Shown in pieces: positions 28,255 to 40,700 of a DNA stretch of 64,000 bases. Location: positions 3,410,001-3,474,000 of the forward strand of contig JAVTVJ010000070.1 in assembly GCA_034509425.1 (NCBI GenBank), given 5' to 3'. Made by a program: the position numbers and the translations under genes. This DNA comes from Eopsaltria australis. Its lineage: Eukaryota; Chordata; Aves; Passeriformes; Petroicidae. Position 1 is the stretch's first letter; each line of letters opens with the position of its first letter. The notes beneath the pieces were generated by a model. It saw nothing but the letters and a program-made list of their open reading frames with translations. It made no database searches and was not told where the DNA came from.

Positions 28255-28375
28255 AGAGTCACAGAAAAAAAAGTAAAAAAAAAATTACAAACAAAACTCC
28301 AAACAAACCAACCAAAAATCCCACAAAAAACAATAACAAAGCCCAAAACAAACCAGCCCCAAGACTGAGAAAAAA
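28255..28375. repeat. A-rich low-complexity tract
   Basis: A/C-rich sequence with repeated CAAAA and CAAACCAA units and almost no T. Confidence 0.8.
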
Positions 28376-31300
28376 CTGCTAAAGAAAAGTTGCTGATTTC
28401 AGTTTTAACACACAGCTGAGGATGATTCCTAAAACTAGCAGCTAACCAGAGCCCCTTGCCCATCCAAGCCTGCCCTATGATAGGCACTGTTCCCTGGGGC
28501 TGTCCTCCCTCCTGGCTTGGACAGGAGCAAAACAAGCAATCAGTTCAAAAGATGCTTGTAACTTGGGGCGCATCACCACTTTTTGGGCAGTTATTGTTTT
28601 CCTAGAACACTGTATTTCTGAATACTAAAATAAATCTCACCTGAGTTATAACTTCCTGTCACATTTATTTTACTTCTCATTTGTTGCTTGTCCTCAGAAC
28701 CAAGATGAGTGACCATGTTCAATGTTGCAGCATTGTTCTCCTTTTCTTGATCGGCATCAACCAATAAGGCATCACAAAAATTGCACCTTGTGGGCTTCAA
28801 GGCAGACTGACTCCAGAAACAAACTAGAGTTCATAGATCATGAAATGAGGCATGTGACCAGATCCTCAAGTTTCTTGCCTGTGCTAAGCCTGGTTTAGTG
28901 GCATTATTATTTTTTTAATATTTCACAATACCTCTGCAGAAATGTCCTTTATTGAAGGACCTGCTCACTTGAATTGCCCACTTTTTCCTTGGCACTGTCA
29001 CTTGCTCAGCATCTTTTATCCTCAGTGGCCTAAATCAACTGTTCAACCTTCCTTGACCACAAATATGACATTCACTCAATAGTTGAAACTTTTTCACTGA
29101 CTAAAGCAGTCAGGATTTTTATATCCTCCCATATATTTTATAACTACATGCTTTTAGGGAAGTTCCAATCTTGTCTAGATTTTTATACTTTCCATCATTC
29201 CTATTCCTTCTTCCAAAGCCACTGCTTTCTATGCTGTTGCCAAATAACAGGTAAACAAGATTCCTATCTTTGTGCTGATCCCAGTCAGTTCATGGACTAT
29301 TTTATTCTCTGTCTCTTGCAGAAAGTTTATAAATCCCCCAGTGCAAAAGCTAAAGGCCCATTCCTTAGGCCTCTGCCCATTGTAGTTACCCCCTGAATAT
29401 TCTACAGAACTCATCATACCTGTCCCTGCTACCTTTAGTCCACATACCAACAGTTTACTTGCATTTAAGGACAGAGACTGCTGCAGGCTGTGATTCTGAC
29501 TACTTAAAGGACTGTCATCTTAGGAGGGGTCTGTGTAAAGCAAGGCAATTATTTGAAGTAAACAAAGTGCCTGAAAGGAAGGCACATTGAAGTAGAAACA
29601 AAGCCTGCACTTCTTCCCTGTATTTTTAAAGAAATTTTTAAAAGCCTTTGCCACAGCCAAAACCACGTAGTTATTTTCTCACAGCTGTAATTACAGCTCA
29701 CTGTCGCACTAGTTGAATCACCTCGTCTGGCTGGAGGAGAACTATTAGAAGAACCTATAATGTGCCTAGTGCTTTTATACTCTATTTTATCTTCAGACCC
29801 CTGAAGAAATCTGACCTATGAGAACTGCTGCTGTATTTCTAACTGCAAGGTAAACTAGAAACCTTGATCATTTCAGGAGATGAAACCAAGCAGCAACCTA
29901 TTTATACAGTTTAAACCGCACCAACCGAAGCTTCAATGATAGATTTTATGCAACAGAAAAGGTTGCAGCTGTGTTACAGCTTCCTATGATTGCCACCTAG
30001 TTTAAAATGAACACATACAGCCCTTGAGCAGGGGATTGCAGGCATTTGCAGCACTCAGAGGCAGTTTTGCAATGTTAATCTGGATTAATCTGGATTATCA
30101 GTGAGTTTCATAACAATTTCACCCTGAAAGTGAGGAAAAAGGCTACAGCACCAGGTTCTGTGCATAAGATAGTACAGACCATGGGTTGAGATGGGCTGTT
30201 TATTGTAACTGTTCATTGATACAGCAAGTGGGTCCGGATGACTAACAAAATATTAAGTAGTTTAATGTCCTTAATCACAGACTATGATTTCACCTGTTGG
30301 GGTTTAAGCAAAAAAAGCCTTCCAAAACTTTTCTGAAACTTACAGTTTGACTTTATGGCTACTACAAAAAGCAACTCACTCTGGTTATCCTGAGAGAAAA
30401 AGGCCTAAAATACTGTAATCTTTGGTTTCATGTTCGTTATTGGAATGCAAAAAGACATTCACTTTCTCTAACATTTCAATACTGCAAAATACTGTGTTGT
30501 TTCAGGTACTATTCTAGAAGATTCGATACGCAAAAGAAAGACAAAAGTTTTGCACTGAGAAATGAAAAAAGCTCACACGGGTTTGCACCTGGCAGGAAAA
30601 TGTAGAGATACTATCACAGTTTGGAGGTACTGTGTTTTGCCGTATGCCATTTCCGTGCTCATTACCAAAGAGCTCTAGGATACTCCAAAGCTTGTAAGAA
30701 AGATCAGATTTTTGCTTCCATGTCAAGTAGATGGACTTTTTTGAAGATTTTTTTAAAACATAGACATCTTTTTTTTCCCCCTTTTTACTTAGAGGAGATT
30801 TGAAAAAAAAAATCTCTGAGCATATGGGGATTTCAAATTTATCTTGATGCAATTTGAGAAGTAAGGGACTATTTTCTGATCCAGATGGAAGCTAGAAGGT
30901 GTTACAAAAGACTATTGAAATCAAGCTATTGTATCTCAGCACGGCACAAAAACATCTGTTCTTTGTTGGCCAAGACACAGTTAATAAACATTATTATTAG
31001 GTAAGCATCCTATTGTGCCTGTCATCATACATGTCAACCTCTGCATAAATTAGGACTCTAAACCCAACAGCAGGAAAAGAATTAATTTCTGAGAAGCGTG
31101 GGCCAAAATAACATTTATGCCTGTCAACCACCACCACAATCTCACATCATCCTTTTACGCAGGCTTAAAGGAAAAACATCCAGGAAGTTTAAAATAATTT
31201 AGAAACACTTCTCTATTCTCAGTATCTCAATGTTTGCTCAAACAGAATGCCTAGTTAAAAAATTACCAAAGGTTTTTCTGCATAAAGTTGAAGGAAAAGT

Positions 31301-34231
31301 TACGGGACGAAACCTCTGCATGTTCTGAAAGTCTCATCCTCAGTACACACAACCTGATCCCAGCAGATTATTCAACCTTAGAAACTAATGACATAGGTGA
31401 ATATTCACAGATATTCTTAACTATCCTGGATTTGCAGAGGTTACAAGATCTTTGACTGTTTAACAAAGACCACTCGCAATAAATCACCACAAAGGTTCTT
31501 TTGTGAGATTAGGATCACTTTACTCAATTCAGACCTCTACGTGACACAGGAAAGTACAGCAGAAAATGAGTTACTTTTCTTTTCAGTACAGAGCAGAGCA
31601 CTATAAAAGCAGCTTTTACATTTATTTCAAGATCTCAGGGTTTCTTCTGACACTGCAGCAGAGTGAAGTTTAAAAGAGGCCCTTTATACAGTCATTTGTC
31701 AGTCCAGGTGGCTGGGCCATGCAATGATTCTGCAATGTTTTTTCTCAGGCTGTCCCTTTCTTGTACTTTGACATTTCAAATCACACTTGAGGCTCAATGA
31801 CAAAGTACTTGCCTACCATTGCTTCTCCAGTCTGCTTTTTTTAGACCTTTGATTTTGGAAATTGTTAATCGGTTTGAAAGAGCACACTCCTACAGTAGCT
31901 TTGGCTTTCATGTTTCTTGAAGGAATATTCTATTTCCTAATGTAGTATGTAGGACATAGCATAAACTAAGTAAATATATTAACTGAGCAACTTCTCAAAT
32001 GAAACAAATCCCAGTAACTGCTTGCATATGCTGAAGATACTAAGGTGCAAGCTTCAGACTCATATGCCAGTGACTGATTTCTAGGAAGGCAACGCCAAGT
32101 TGTTTCCCGATGGCATAATTTATCCAGGAAGCAGGAAATGTAAATACAAGGATCTCATCTACCAGCAGGGATCTGATCTCTCAGGACCCAGATTAAAGGT
32201 CAAAATCTGAGTCTCTTCACACCTGCTTCTGCTGGAGTTAGGTCACTATGAACAGGGAAGGCAGATTCAGAAGGCTAAAGAAAAAAAAATAAAGCCTCGT
32301 CCTATGCAGGGTGCTGAGGTTTAGTAGCTATTCCATCTCAATGACACTGCTTCAAACACTTCCAAGGTGTTTGACACCTTTTATGGTTCTTCAGTGCTGG
32401 ATCCTAAGATCTGGTTATCATGGGAAAATTCAGATAATTTCAACACATCCCTAAGTAACCTTTTTGATTACTGGCCTATAGAAAATGAACCAGAGCCAAG
32501 TGACTCACAGAACTCCTTCCACTAACAACTATGCAGAGCATGACACTGGAGTCATCACTTCTCTGGTATAGAGCAAAGAATAACTCCTTGCACATAGCAA
32601 CCACGTTTTTGGGAACTTGTACATTCCTTTCGCTACTTTCACTATGTGGTATTAAACCAGTTTCAACTTCATTCATTTCAAATTTGAATCATCTCACATA
32701 CCTCCATGGATGTAGCCTTTTGCACTTGTTTGCAGTCTGCCTTGATGCCCACTGGCTTTCTGTATTTACCATGTGTGAGTCCAGCCTTCGCTTCATGCTG
32801 CTGAGGAAAGCAGAGACAATGCACTCTGCAGGCTTTAGACACTTGACTGTGTCTGTGCTAGTATTTCAGCAAGGATGATAGCAAGCAGAAAGATTTTGAG
32901 GAGTCTTGAGCCCTATGGACCACTCCAGGTTAGGAGCTGCTGGCACACTGTGATACTGGTGCAAGTGGCTTTTCACCACCTCAGTGAGTGAAACATTTCC
33001 CTTTTCAAGTGTCCAGGGTCAGGAATGCTTCTATTCTTTCACAGCACACTCTTTTTGTGATAAATACTTGCCTTTTCTCTGGGTCAGGTTTCAGTCCCCT
33101 CACTTTTCTTTCTTCTGTCTTGCATGTAGGTAAGTAAAGGATACTGGAGCAGCATTTATCTGGGGTAACAGAGCTGGTACCCTCAGAAAACAAAGCTGGC
33201 ATTTGCTTACGCTGGGTGAGATGAGAGAAGGGAAAGAGCTGCACAATGAAACAATCTGTCTCTTCTGATTTTATACAGAAAAGCACATTCTAACATTATC
33301 TTTTGCCTAAGAGACCCTCAAGAGATACTATTACTGGAGAATGATATTTCTGATCTGCTTCTCACACACCGCATTTCCTCTCCATACTTTTCCCTGACCT
33401 TGCTAGGAAGAATTTCCCAGAAATTGTTCAATCACAAGCTATTGCAAAAGCTCTTTAGATCACCACAGTCAGCAGCAGTTACAGAAATTACATGACTCTC
33501 AGAGTACTTGAACACTAGCAGAGCTCCCCTCTGCAGAATAACCAGCAGCACCTATAATCTCTTCTAGCCAAGGGGGATGCTCCCAAGGAAGATTCTTTTG
33601 CAGGCTCAGTATGCTGTAATGCCAGGAGTCATACTGGCACTTGCACCAATCATACTTAATGTCCAGGAAAACCTGGACTCAAAGGTCTTACCCAGGATTA
33701 TGAAATTGTGATGAGGATGGACCCCACTGTTCCAAACACAGCAGCTCTCTATGAGAAAAACTCCACCGAAAACATAAATATCATTCTGGGCAGTACAGAA
33801 TGTGGCTTTTGCATTCCACAACTATAAGAGCTACTCATCTCATCTGTCATAAAATTAATCTAGACTTCTAGACTAGTCTTCTCAACATCCTTTACAGACA
33901 ACAGAGAAAGATTTTTCCACAGTCAAAATCATTTAGTGCCAGACATCTATCAGGCAGGATGCATCAGGCGTGTTGTTTCCAGAGAATGTGGTGACCAGAC
34001 AGTCAGCTCTAGGTAACAGACCCAGCATTTTGACTGCCAAAGTTAGCTGAATGCCATTTCCTTACAGGGAAAGCTAAGAATGTTACAAAGTACATAATTT
34101 ATACTCTACTTTCCAGTATGGCAGAAGAAAAAATAGGGTAACTTGCATATTAAGAAGCCAGACCCAGTAAGCATTTCAAACCTTATTTATTTACCTTGCT
34201 GTTCATAAGTAGGAATTAACAGTGGGTGACA

Positions 34232-34232
<1 letters not shown>

Positions 34233-34274
<42 letters not shown>
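34233..34274. repeat. Poly(A) run of 42
   Basis: An uninterrupted run of 42 A lies about 520 nt beyond the PTPRK poly(A) site. No AATAAA lies just upstream on the plus strand and no flanking duplication is evident, so a retroposon tail is not supported. Its length in the assembly may be inexact. Confidence 0.9.
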
Positions 34275-34276
<2 letters not shown>

Positions 34277-34789
34277 GGTTTAGATCTGAAACAGGTGGAG
34301 CTATGCAGTATGCAGTACAGATTGAGGCACTGAAAAAAATCTGAGAAGCAGTGTTTCTCTAAACATTTCTCTGCTGTTTATAGTGCTGAATGGATAATTC
34401 CATGTATCTGAAGGAAGAAATTTAGGACATACAGATGACATGGAGTCTTTTGACATACTCCCTGAAACACCGGGGTGAAAAATAATACAATTTCCTTTTG
34501 AGATTTTTCTTATCCAAATATATTGGTCTTCCAGACAAGAATGACTCCTTAACAAGAACAGTAAACGAGAGGGTATCAAAGTAAGAAAAAAAAAATAAAA
34601 TAATCTTTAAATAAAAATTTAGTTCACTCTTAAATTACAGAATATTTAAAGCACCATAGCATTTTACTGTCAGTTTAAAAATGACCAAGAAGAGACTGGA
34701 ATGATTTTAGCTGGTAATATAGAGGAAACTTTGTGAAGAAATGGATGCAAGCTAAGTAAAAGCAAAGTAATATTTTGTACACCACAACT

Positions 34790-37700
34790 ATAATCAGAAT
34801 CTGGCATTGGTTTATTCAAATTTTGCTTTCTTGGAAGCAAAGCTTACATGTTCATAAACATCAAATTAAACATTGCTTAATTTTACAATTTGCTAAACAA
34901 ATACTCTTTTACCCTGAAGGGCATATGCAGACCCATCTATTTGTGTCACAGTTCTCCTGTTGATCTGTGCTTCAGTATTTTTTAAACAATTGGCTCCTGT
35001 ACAATTTTAATGGATCTTAAAAATTTCTTCCAATATTGTGCAAGTCATAGGCAAGGCCATTTTGAAGTGTGCACTTCTTTACATAATTTTTTTATCAGTA
35101 CTTAACTAATGCAACTGTGAAAAACTATACATTTTCAGGAAAATGTTTAGATTTTGGTCCAGTACTTAAAGACCTTCTATAATCAAGTTGTTTACATGAA
35201 TTTGAATCACAAGCATGTACACAACAAAACCACTATACCAATGTTTCTTGGTCTATGCATAAAAAGTATGTGTTCTACTTACACTAAAACATACAAAAAA
35301 TAAACTACAAAAATTGTTTACACTTGATTTCAGCAAAAAAAGCTCTCTTCAAGAAAAATGATTCTTCTTTTTTTCAGCCATCAAAAAAGGAATGCAAGTA
35401 AACAATAAATACATGTGCTTTCTCCATATAGACATATTTACACTTGAGTCTTTGGCTTATGTTTAAGTTTCTTTATAAAGATCTTTATGTGATCCAGCCA
35501 TCATTGCACATTAAAACAAAATAAGCCAGGTTTTCTTTTACTATATATAATATATATGCAACACTTGAAACGTATAAAGAATGAACCTTACTATCAATCT
35601 GCACTGTTATTGTACTTTAACAATGTATCAAAAGAAAAAAAAATTAATACCATATAGGAAATATTGATACATGCAACAGATGGTCGCTCTACTGTATTTG
35701 AGAGACAGCTGCATATACACACACAAGAAGGTCCTAATTTGAGCAAATCTCTTCTGACTCTGGTTTTCATTAAATAGTATTTATGTGGCACTAAATGTTC
35801 ATACTGTATACAAGCATAGAAACAGATTGAGTTCTTTTATTAAGATACACAACTTCATAAGAAAAATACTTTTCATTTAAAATTTAAAATCCCTCCCACC
35901 CCCCTCTTCCCCTAAAATCTTTCTTCACAGGATCAGGAACTGTTGTCAAAACAGCTTATTGAGATTCATATATTTGGTGAACTTCGTCACATCCTTTCCG
36001 ACTAAGAGGATTCCAGGTACTCCAGTGCAACATCATAGCAGAAACGATATTGCTCCTTTAAGGGGGAACAGAAACAGAAGTTACATTAAAATCTAAAATC
36101 TTAGCAGCAATATCTATAACCAAGAATATTTTTTGCTAACTAGTCAGCCAGACAGGCTTGGATTTTCTGTTTTTCCCCCCTATTACACAAGTATATTACC
36201 AGCTCTGATTTAAAAACTCACCCTAACCAATGAAGGGGAAAAGGACCCTGACCATGGAAAGTAATGATATGCTTCTCTGATTTTTTCAGCTTCTGAACTG
36301 GTTTATCAAACATGAAAAACTCTCATCTCACTCTGAGCATTCATGCAGTGAAAGCACCTCTGCTCTGATACACCACTTCTATTTGAGTTAGCTCATATTG
36401 AGCAGTAACTGGCGCCTGCTGCTTGGGCAGCCAGAGAATGGATGGGGAATACTGAGCCATGTCACGGAGCTGCCCGGGGTCCAGAGCCCATTGGTACAGT
36501 CCCATTGATGTAGCATCCCAAAGATCAGAAGCACATTTAAAAGAGAAGTCAAAGCTCAAAACCTCATTGTGGTTATTATTTCTCCTCAACAATGCTGCTG
36601 TTGAGAGCTGATACTGGGAGACACGGAAGAAGAATGAGAGATGAGAGGGGAAGAGGAAGAAGAAATAAAACTGAGGAAATTAATTTGATGCCTATTGTCC
36701 TAACGACTTAAAAAACCAAACCTGCCTTTGTGATTTATTTTTGTTTGCAAAGGAAGACAGCATAATGCATTAACAGGAAGTTGTGGGGATATCTTAAAAG
36801 CTTTCTTGCGCTGCTCATTGTTGTTATCTGATCCTGCTGCTGACTGTAAGGCACATGACAGTGCTATACAGCAGTTTTCCTGGTTTGTTTTTTAACTAAC
36901 TACTCAACAGCTTCTGCTGTTCAAGAGTTCTGAATAAAAATCCAAACAACACAAATACATAACTAAAAAAATGTAGCAACTTCAGTGTAAAGCTACAGTG
37001 GAATTCAAGACTATTTTGAAATGCAATATAAGTTTGCAGAAACAAACACAATCAACCTTGGTCTCCCTTTACAGAGACACAAACAATTTTCCATGTGATC
37101 TGACCTGTTTTCTTGAAGCAGTGAACTGAAATCCAGGCAGCAACTCAATATATTGTGTCTCAGATATATGTCTGTGGCACAGGAGAATGCAAAGCATTTG
37201 CAGCAAAAGCAGCAATACCTAGCCCAGTGTCACTGCTGATACAGGATGTTCTATTTGTTAACATACTAACCATCTTCTTAATTTATGTTGTGGCAAGGGA
37301 TGGAAGCAATGCACTAATATTAAGAGAATCATGCCACAGAAGCTATTTGATATCAAGCAAACACTGACACCTGGAAAAAAGGGAAATACAGGAAGAGGCA
37401 GCTACAGCCGTTTTGCACAATATGCAAGGTCACAGAGTCAGAAGCAATTTCCACTATGCATAAACTAAAAAATGTTTTTAATTTCAACTGGCATCCCTGA
37501 TTTTTATGCTGTAGGCAGCCATCTGGCTGAAAAGTGACACAGGCAGCTGGCAGTGTGAGACTCAAATGGGAGGAATTCCCAAACACTATATAACCTGCTT
37601 TCATTCACCTACAAAAAGGAAAAACACCCATATGGGAGAATTTTTTAAGGACCTTCCAGTCCTTAATGTTCAGTTTTTGTGACAGAGGCAAACGTTCGAA

Positions 37701-40700
37701 TGGATAGGCACTCATACTGCATGCATAAAGATTAACCAGAAGATTCAAGGTTATTTTGAGTTCTGGCAATGTACATACAGATACTTAGTTTTGCTAATTC
37801 AGGTTCATATTGCTTATACTAGTTTATTGTTTATATCATTTATTATTTAACTGTGGAATTCAATGATCTTAAGGGTCTCTTCCAAACTAAATGATTTTAT
37901 ATATTCATTTGTAACATACTAGATCCAAGTGTTTGATTTTAAAGTTATGAGGTATTGTTTTGACTGCTACAAATCTGAGTAACAAAGATTGTCATTATTC
38001 AATAAAACTTTCAAAGCAGCACTTTTTACTAAGGAGCAAAATATTCACAGATCCAGCTAGGAATCTGTACTTCACAGCTTATTCCTACCAAGGAGAAATG
38101 CCTTGCTCTGTAAAATTTCAAGATGGCTTTTGTGAGCGCAGCCTGCCACAACTTCCTTTCAAACAGACCGGGTTATTTTGGGAGATTGAAGTGCATTCTG
38201 TTATCTCAGAATGCTTTCCGTGAAAAGCATGCAAACACTACAAGAAAAGTAGTGTAAAACGCTAAGCCTGTCCTGACTTGTGTTTACACTCCATATCTGT
38301 CCTTCCTTCTTGTGGCCCATGGTAGGTTTGCACTGTTCTGTGGGCACAAGACTGAAAATGCTCACACAACGAGACAGCCTCTGGGTCCCTGGCTGTTTGC
38401 AGTAACCCTGCAGAGCTGGTGCTTACCGGAGTTTCTACCATGTTGGGCTTACTGTTCCGCAAGGTCTTCACAGCATGGAAAACATCCACCACATTCTGCC
38501 TTTTCACCATCTCAACCACAATGCCGATGGCACAGAACATCCCGCTCCGGCCACCGCCGTTTCTGTATGCAAGGAAAAGAGAGAGTTAAATGCCACTGTG
38601 GCCTAAGACAGCATCCAAAATGCATTTCTGCTCCTTCACTCTGTTAGCACAAATGATTCCTGAGTCCCAGAGGGAGACCAGACTTTAGCAATCTCTTTGC
38701 AGCTCCAGTGGGTTTGGTCTAAGACATTTGCTTCTTCTGACCTTCCTCTCAATTACTGCTTTTGAATTCTGCCCTTACAGCCCATTCTGTTGCCCAACCA
38801 TGCTATAAGTCAAATTACATATGCATTAGAAATTTAAAAAAAACCCAAGCTCAATGGCAAGTAGGACATTAGAAATAATAAAAACAAGTTCAATGCCAAG
38901 TACATTTTCTACTTAGTTCTGGAAAGACATTCACTTAAATTAACCTATGATATGAGGATTATTCAACCAGATATGCTAAGGCATCACTGATTTAATAACT
39001 TGTTGACCTTTGGAGACACTTCTGAACTATTTTAATCTTAATTTTGAAGAAATTAAGGTAGGTATTTCTTCTTAATAATTTTGAGGTGGTGTAGGCAGAA
39101 ACGGGTCACTAGTTAATTCTGAACATTTAAATGGCAGTCTTTTTTTCAGAGTAAGGAGAAATGCATAATTCAATTCCTAAGTTTTAAACATTGTATTTAA
39201 ATAAGTTAGAAGATAGATTGATTACTTTCTGCTTAGGGAGAAAGAGATGCTGTCTTTTCGAAACTCCCACACCAGCTCCCATTCAAGTATCAGGTATGCA
39301 GCCAGTAGTCATTTACCAACAATAGTTTTAGTATCACATACTAAGCTTTTTCAGATTTCATATATCCACAGTTTTCAGTTTAAATCCGTCAAAATACAGT
39401 AGGCCTTCCTTTTGGGTAAAAATGTAGCACACTCTGTGCAAAAGAGACACAAATCCCTCTATTTGTCACTCAGTATAAAATACTTCCTTACTGAAACCAG
39501 GCAGAAGAAACAGATCTGTGCATGTCTTGCACCTGAAAAACATGTTATTATGCACAGAAAATGGCAGTATACGTAGCATCACTGTAGTATCACAGCCAAA
39601 ATACTTATTCCTTGACGTGACATAGAAAAATCCAAAAAGTTGGCCAAAAGCCAACCTACAGTGGTAGGCAGTGGTACCGCTTTTTCTTTTTTTTTTTTTT
39701 TTCATTAGAAAAGTAACAGATGCAGGTGCAAAAGAAGGTATCCATAAGAATACCGCTTAAATTAAAGCCAAGAATTAATTTATAAAAAATTATTTGAAGA
39801 GCAGCAATTTACTTTCTCCAAGCTACTCACAGGCAATGGATGATGGTCCGGCCCTCTCCTTCTTCACATTCCTCTTGCCATTTTTCAACCTGGAGAATTA
39901 ACTTCAAGAAGGATCTCTTGGAAGCTGGTACATCTCTGTGAGAAGCCCATCCCAAATACTGGAATTGCTGCACCATCAGATAGCCCTCTTGTGGCTGAGG
40001 GAAATCAAAGAGCTTTAGGTCAAAATGGCACCTTTACATCTTGGCTTAGAAAACCAAAATATAAAACTAACATGAAATCTAGGTGTTTATATTATGGACA
40101 GATTCTAATGCGTATACATTGCATGGTAAGGCCTCCAGTAATTTCTACCACTTCAGCTCAAGGAAGATGTCAGAAAAGGTAAAAAAGAGAACTACATTGA
40201 AGACAGCATCACAGTTTATTGATCACAAATGTACCCCATCCTGAATTTTACATCAACAAATTCTCTAGATTCCATAGATTCTATGTGGCAAAGTTGCTCA
40301 GCACCACTAATCAATTTAAAACATCACTATTAAATTCTTAGACTCACAGAAATAGAAACAGATACATTTGGGTCCTATGCATGAACTGACTCCATTATAA
40401 ATGAAAATGAACAAGAAATACTGGCATGCAAACATGACTACTGTCCTTGTCTTCCCTTTGTGCCAGACAATGATAATCATGACAGCCTTGCTGCCAGTCT
40501 CTGGGCCTTTCACGTGCTAGATGTGACACAGGGAGAGCTTTGAATAGAATTAGACTATCACAAGAAAGGCCTCAATAACAGGAAGAATAAATAGTCCATC
40601 TAGTTTCTTGAAGCTGAAGATGATGAGCAGGAATGTGGATTTTAGAAAAGGTAGAACACAGCAGAGAGGTTTTTAAAAGCAAGAGTTATGAGCAAAAGGG

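Larger units (their letters stand above)
18018..34789. other. THEMIS 5' flank and PTPRK-THEMIS intergenic region
   Basis: A 16.8-kb region without a recognisable protein-coding gene. It holds the THEMIS upstream sequence, one solo LTR (21702-22141), T-rich tracts (24900-24916, 25735-25850, 26298-26383), an A-rich tract (28255-28375) and a 42-A run (34233-34274). There is no CpG island near the THEMIS start, in line with a tissue-restricted promoter. No TATA-type core promoter could be assigned with confidence. Confidence 0.75.
34790..36001 (-). other. PTPRK: PTPRK 3' UTR
   Basis: An AT-rich stretch of about 1.2 kb follows the TAG stop. The 3' limit is inferred from the distal poly(A) signal and its GT-rich downstream element. 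It contains one canonical Pumilio element (TGTAAATA on the minus strand, 35435-35442) and a proximal AATAAA. No ORF of note lies inside. Confidence 0.75.

Noticed and set aside
32531..32878. 115-codon plus-strand open frame
   Set aside because: No family resemblance, no splice or promoter context, and length within chance for this window.
33658..33686. TCCAGG-AAAA-CCTGGA hairpin
   Set aside because: The stem is only six base pairs; this is expected by chance and has no supporting context.
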